Shown piece after piece: positions 7,037 through 10,301 of a stretch of DNA of 10,301 nucleotides; positions within the stretch are counted from its first letter, which is position 1; every line of letters begins with the position of its first letter. The position numbers were made by a program, and so were the translations under genes. Source of the DNA: Terriglobia bacterium (GTDB lineage: Bacteria; Acidobacteriota; Terriglobia; UBA7540). The stretch lies in assembly GCA_030040455.1 (NCBI GenBank), contig JASHTR010000363.1, positions 1-10,301 on the forward strand, in the 5' to 3' direction. The notes beneath the pieces were generated by a model, which saw only the letters and a list, made by a program, of their open reading frames with translations, was not told the DNA's origin and searched no databases.

Positions 7037-7085
7037 TTAATTTCTAGTTGACTAATTTGTTACAATATGAGATATTCTTCACGTT
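7037..7085 (+). promoter_or_regulatory. AT-rich promoter region with a small dyad ahead of the XRE gene
   Basis: The 144-bp divergent spacer (6942-7085) is AT-rich only at its right end. TTGACT (7048-7053) lies 17 bp before GATATT (7071-7076, a four-of-six -10 match). TACAAT (7061-7066) is an alternative -10. An inverted repeat AATAT-GAG-ATATT (7064-7076) overlaps both and is a candidate site for autoregulation by the adjacent XRE protein. Any of these placements gives a leader of 0-13 nt with no Shine-Dalgarno. The remainder of the spacer (6942-7036) shows nothing I recognise; a minus-strand promoter for the sigma operon should lie here but is not obvious. Confidence 0.45.
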
Positions 7086-7460
7086 ATGGTTATTGGACGT
7101 CGGCTACGAAAACTTAGAGAAGAAAAAAGCCTTTCTCAAGGCGACATCGAAAAGCGCACCGGGCTGCTGCGCTGCTACATCTCCCGGGTCGAAAACGGGC
7201 ACACCGTGCCTTCACTCGAGACCCTGGAACGGCTCGCGTCAGCACTGGAAGTTCCTCTCTACCAGTTGTTCTACGAGGGGGACGATCCACCCGCGCTCCC
7301 GAACCTGAGCATCCGACAGCCTTCGGAAGAACTGGGCCTAGACGAAGAAACGGAAAAGCAAGTCCGGTTCTTCGAAAAGGTGCGTCGCATTCTCGAGAAA
7401 ATCGAAGAGAAAGACCGGCGACTCCTCCTGTACATGGCCCAGAAACTGGCGAGCCGCTGA
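7086..7460 (+). CDS. XRE-family helix-turn-helix transcriptional regulator
   Basis: A 124-residue DNA-binding protein. Residues 3-63 are a Cro/C1-type helix-turn-helix: IGRRLRKLREEKSLSQGDIEKRTGL, then YISRVENGHTVPSLETLERLASALEVPLYQLF, with the standard recognition helix and the N-G-x-x-x-P-S-L turn. Residues about 64-124 are acidic and then basic helical sequence (EETEKQVRFFEKVRRILEKIEEKDRRLLLYMAQKLASR), probably a dimerisation or coiled-coil tail. No ligand domain, protease or toxin partner is attached or adjacent, so it is not a clear toxin-antitoxin or phage repressor. It diverges from the sigma operon and converges on guaA, with 51 bp between stops. Its targets are unknown. The start codon is the first Met after an AT-rich promoter-like patch and lacks a Shine-Dalgarno, suggesting a leaderless mRNA. 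Confidence 0.88.
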   Translation: MVIGRRLRKLREEKSLSQGDIEKRTGLLRCYISRVENGHTVPSLETLERLASALEVPLYQLFYEGDDPPALPNLSIRQPSEELGLDEETEKQVRFFEKVRRILEKIEEKDRRLLLYMAQKLASR

Positions 7461-7511
7461 CAAGCAGACGACATTGCTTATTGTCTTTCGTCTCAAGCCT
7501 GCGAAGTGTGC
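7461..7511. other. Convergent gap with weak hairpin potential
   Basis: Between the XRE stop and the guaA stop there is an imperfect stem GACAA..TTGTC (7459-7463/7481-7485), extended by GCA/TGC with a bulge and followed by TTT. An alternative pairing is AGACGA/TCGTCT (7466-7471/7488-7493). Either could be a modest terminator; neither is strong. Confidence 0.25.
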
Positions 7512-9050
7512 TTACTCCCATTCAATGGTCCCGGGTGGCTTCGAGGTAATATCAAAAACCACGCGGTTCACGCCCTTGACCTCATTGACGATCCGCGTAG
7601 CGATGCGGGAAAGAAGCGCCGGAGGAAGCCTTGCCCAGTCAGCGGTCATTCCGTCTTCCGATTCAACGGCGCGCACCGCGATCACGGAACCGTAGCTTCT
7701 CGCATCCCCCATCACCCCAACGCTCGATACCGGCAATAAGACCGCAAACGACTGCCATAAGCGATAATATAACCCTTCCTTCCGAACCTCTTCCTGAAGG
7801 ATGGCGTCGCCCTCCCGAACCATTCGCAACCTGTCTTCATTAATCTCCCCCACCACTCGCACGGCAAGGCCAGGCCCCGGAAAGGGTTGCCGCCCCACCA
7901 GGTCCTCGCTCAATCCGAGCTCTCTTCCCACTCGCCTCACTTCGTCTTTGAAGAGCTCACGAAGAGGTTCAATCAGCTCGAACTTCAGATCCGACGGAAG
8001 GCCCCCCACATTATGGTGGCTCTTGATGGTGGCTGCGGGCCCCTGGACCGGCACGGACTCGATGACGTCGGGGTAAAGGGTTCCTTGAACCAGGTAGCGG
8101 ATCTGACCCAGCTTCCGGGACTCCTCCTCAAAAACGCGAATAAACACTTCGCCGATGATCTTTCTCTTCCGCTCCGGGTCCGTCACCCCGCGCAGGCGGT
8201 CGATGAACCGGGCGGAGTGGTCCACAGCCCGGACGCGCAGATGCGGCTGAGTTCGGAGGGCCTCCGTGACTTTCTCAAACTCGTTCTCGCGGAGGAAACC
8301 ATTGTTCACAAAAATACAGGTCAATTGGTCTGGGATGGCCCTGCCGGCAAGCGTGGCGGCAACCAGTGAATCCACCCCTCCCGAGAGCGCGCAGATGGCG
8401 CGTTCCTCCCTCACTTGCTCGCGAATCCGCCGGATGGCGCTCTCAATGAATGCCGACGGAAACCAATTCGGTTTTACTCCGCAAAGGTCCAGCACGAAGC
8501 GGCGAAGAATCTCCTCGCCGCGCTCGGTGTGCCGGACTTCAGGGTGAAACTCCACCGCATACATCCGGGCTTCAGGGTTTTCCATCACCGAGATGGCATT
8601 CTCCGTCCATCCCGTTACCCGAAACCCCGGCGGAGCTTGAGTGACGTGATCGCCATGACTGTTCCAGACGCGGAGTGGAGACGGCAGGCCTTTTAACAGC
8701 TCGCTCGAGGGATCGATGCGAAGTTGGGCAAAGCCGTATTCGCGTCTCGGCGCTGGCTCAACCTTCCCTCCCAAGGCCACCGCCATCGACTGAAAGCCAT
8801 AACAGACGCCGAGAACCGGAACGCCCAATTGGAAAATGCGCTCGTCGCATCGGGGTGAGGCAGGATCGTAAACGGATGCTGGCCCCCCGGAAAGGATTAC
8901 TGCCGCTGGATTCATCCTTGCCAGCTCTTCAAACGGTTTGAGACACGGAAAAATAACCGCGGCAACCTGGGCTTCCCGGATTCGGCGCGCGATGAGCTGC
9001 GTATATTGTGAGCCGAAATCGATGACGACGACGGGGCAGATTGAATCCAT
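7512..9050 (-). CDS. guaA: GMP synthase (glutamine-hydrolysing)
   Basis: A 512-residue, full-length enzyme that converts XMP, ATP and glutamine to GMP, the last step of guanine nucleotide synthesis in the cytoplasm. Residues about 7-190 are the class I glutamine amidotransferase domain: the SGGPASV loop (54-60), nucleophile C83 in GVCYGFQ, and H169 and E171 in EFHPEVRHT. Residues about 200-390 are the ATP-pyrophosphatase domain with the P-loop SGGVDS (223-228). The C-terminal dimerisation domain includes RQPFPGPGLAVRVVGE and ends with the characteristic KPPGTIEWE. All catalytic residues are present, and the length is close to the E. coli enzyme (525). The ATG lies 5 nt after the leuS stop with no clear Shine-Dalgarno, so translation is probably coupled to leuS. 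Confidence 0.98.
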   Translation of the reverse strand: MDSICPVVVIDFGSQYTQLIARRIREAQVAAVIFPCLKPFEELARMNPAAVILSGGPASVYDPASPRCDERIFQLGVPVLGVCYGFQSMAVALGGKVEPAPRREYGFAQLRIDPSSELLKGLPSPLRVWNSHGDHVTQAPPGFRVTGWTENAISVMENPEARMYAVEFHPEVRHTERGEEILRRFVLDLCGVKPNWFPSAFIESAIRRIREQVREERAICALSGGVDSLVAATLAGRAIPDQLTCIFVNNGFLRENEFEKVTEALRTQPHLRVRAVDHSARFIDRLRGVTDPERKRKIIGEVFIRVFEEESRKLGQIRYLVQGTLYPDVIESVPVQGPAATIKSHHNVGGLPSDLKFELIEPLRELFKDEVRRVGRELGLSEDLVGRQPFPGPGLAVRVVGEINEDRLRMVREGDAILQEEVRKEGLYYRLWQSFAVLLPVSSVGVMGDARSYGSVIAVRAVESEDGMTADWARLPPALLSRIATRIVNEVKGVNRVVFDITSKPPGTIEWE

Positions 9051-9055
9051 TGGCG

Positions 9056-10301
9056 CTATTTCACTACGATGCTGACGAGCTTCTGCTGGACCACAATGAC
9101 CTTCAGCACTTGCCGGCCATTCAGATATTGTGCCACCTTCTCGTTTCCTTGGGCGCGGCGCCGGATCTCTTCTTCACTCAGGCCCGCGGCTACCCGGATG
9201 CGCCCGCGCAGCTTGCCATTCACCTGCACCGGCAGCTCGATTTCCTCCTCGGCGGCCAAGTCTGCGTCATAGCGAGGCCACGGCACGCGCAGGGCAGGCT
9301 CCGTGTGGCCCAACGCTTCCCAGAGCTCGTCGGCGATGTGGGGAGTGAAGACCGAAAGCATCAAAACCAGAAGCTCCAGCGATTCTTTGAGGATTTCCGA
9401 TCGAATTTCGCTGCTGCCTTCGAGCTCGACCAGGTCATTCACAAGCTCCATCGTCATGGCAATGTCGGTATTAAAATGCCAGCGCTCTTCCATATCTTCG
9501 GTGACATGCCGCAACGTCTGGTGCGTCTTGCGAAGCAGCCGTCTTTCCGCCGAAGTGAGTTGGGCAACCGGATTTGCGCTGGCAGGCGTTTTGACGCTCC
9601 GCAGCTTCTCTGCATGTCGCGCCACGAGCCGGTAGACGCGGCTCAGGAAGCGCGCGGCACCTTCGATGCCCGCATCACTCCAATCGAGATCCCTCTCCGG
9701 AGGCAGCGCGAACAGCATGTAAAGGCGCACCGTGTCAGCCCCATAGCGCGCGCACATCTCTGCCGGGTCCACCACGTTGCCCTTGGACTTAGACATCTTG
9801 GCGCCGTCCTTGATGACCATGCCCTGCGTAAACAGCCGGGCCACCGGCTCGGGAAAGCTCACCAGGCCAATGTCCTGCATCACCTTGGTAAAGAACCGCA
9901 TATAGATGAGATGGAGGATGGCGTGCTCGATGCCTCCGATATATTGATCGACCGGAAACCAGTACTGGACGGCGGAGGCGCTCACGGGCGCGGTGGCAAT
10001 CCTCGGGTCTGTATAGCGATAGAAGTACCAGGAAGAATCCACGATCGTGTCCATCGTATCGGTCTCGCGGTGCGCCGGCCCGTGACACTTCGGGCAGCGC
10101 ACCGAAACGAACTCCTGAACCGCGGAGAGTGGGGAAGGGCCGCGGCCGCTGAACTTCACATTCGCCGGTAGCGTCACCGGAAGGTCGTTTTCCGGCACCG
10201 GAACGACTCCGCAATCGTCGCAATAGATGATGGGGATCGGCGTCCCCCAATAGCGCTGCCGCGAGATGCCCCAGTCGCGAAGGCGATACTCGACCGCCCT
10301 C
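9056..10301 (-). CDS. leuS: Leucyl-tRNA synthetase, C-terminal half (runs off the right edge)
   Basis: The frame is open to the window's end, giving 414 visible residues of a protein normally about 800-870 long. The N-terminal part, with the HIGH motif and most of the editing domain, lies outside. It charges tRNA-Leu with leucine in the cytoplasm. Visible parts in order: RDWGISRQRYWGTPIPI; a zinc ribbon with two cysteine pairs (CDDC at 10222-10211 and CPKC at 10096-10085), as in Thermus-type enzymes; RETDTMDT..SSWYFYRY; the VDQYIGGIEHAILHLIY stretch; the catalytic loop KMSKS (9799-9785); the anticodon-binding helices; and the small C-terminal domain ending KVIVVQQKLVSIVVK. The insertion just before KMSKS (the leucine-specific domain of E. 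coli LeuRS) is absent: GMVIKDGAKMSKS is direct. A GTG at 10198 is an internal Val codon, not the start. guaA follows 5 nt after the stop. Confidence 0.97.
   Translation of the reverse strand, partial: RAVEYRLRDWGISRQRYWGTPIPIIYCDDCGVVPVPENDLPVTLPANVKFSGRGPSPLSAVQEFVSVRCPKCHGPAHRETDTMDTIVDSSWYFYRYTDPRIATAPVSASAVQYWFPVDQYIGGIEHAILHLIYMRFFTKVMQDIGLVSFPEPVARLFTQGMVIKDGAKMSKSKGNVVDPAEMCARYGADTVRLYMLFALPPERDLDWSDAGIEGAARFLSRVYRLVARHAEKLRSVKTPASANPVAQLTSAERRLLRKTHQTLRHVTEDMEERWHFNTDIAMTMELVNDLVELEGSSEIRSEILKESLELLVLMLSVFTPHIADELWEALGHTEPALRVPWPRYDADLAAEEEIELPVQVNGKLRGRIRVAAGLSEEEIRRRAQGNEKVAQYLNGRQVLKVIVVQQKLVSIVVK

Noticed and set aside
7086..7460. XRE protein as a toxin-antitoxin antitoxin or prophage repressor
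   Set aside because: No small partner gene adjoins it and no phage or integrase genes are present. It sits between a sigma operon and guaA.
9041..10171. A 376-codon plus-strand open frame opposite leuS
   Set aside because: The minus strand encodes unmistakable leucyl-tRNA synthetase through the whole stretch; the plus frame has no motif and is compositional.

Overview
The window looks like ordinary chromosome from a member of the Acidobacteriota. This is inferred from gene content and style, not from a search. It carries a roughly 1,200-residue Oar-like TonB-dependent receptor with an N-terminal carboxypeptidase-regulatory domain, a secreted TPR protein beside it, and an ECF sigma / zinc anti-sigma / small membrane-anchored Spy-CpxP-like operon. 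These sit next to housekeeping genes (guaA, leuS) in GC-rich sequence with REP-like palindromes.

Layout, left to right. Bases 1-372 hold no convincing gene. They contain an AT-rich stretch with a near-consensus sigma-70 promoter (TTGACT, 16 bp, TATAAT at 50-77) flanked and filled by dyad symmetries. A cluster of GC-rich hairpins (151-275) follows, then a Shine-Dalgarno just ahead of the receptor gene. The receptor (373-3972, +) ends at a strong hairpin terminator (4005-4037). A secreted protein of about ten TPR units follows on the same strand (4050-5351). A 149-bp convergent gap with an imperfect palindromic repeat (5387-5444) separates it from a minus-strand operon. In transcription order that operon is: ECF sigma factor (6941-6348), anti-sigma factor with a complete Cys/His zinc site (6343-5867), and Spy/CpxP-like anchored protein (5863-5501), with gaps of only 4 and 3 nt.

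A 144-bp divergent spacer with an AT-rich promoter-like patch leads to a small XRE-type regulator (7086-7460, +). It converges on a minus-strand housekeeping pair: leuS (C-terminal half, running off the right edge) followed 5 nt later by guaA (9050-7512).

How the parts work together. The receptor is an outer-membrane protein, and the TPR protein is probably periplasmic or envelope-associated. The sigma/anti-sigma/Spy-like operon is a textbook-shaped envelope or metal/redox stress switch. leuS and guaA supply leucyl-tRNA and GMP. I see no CRISPR array, tRNA, rRNA, transposase, phage gene or defence system. No clearly new system is visible. The points most worth a second look are the hairpin-rich leader of the receptor gene, the dyads in its promoter, the zinc-ligated anti-sigma factor with its Spy-like partner, and the apparently leaderless XRE gene.
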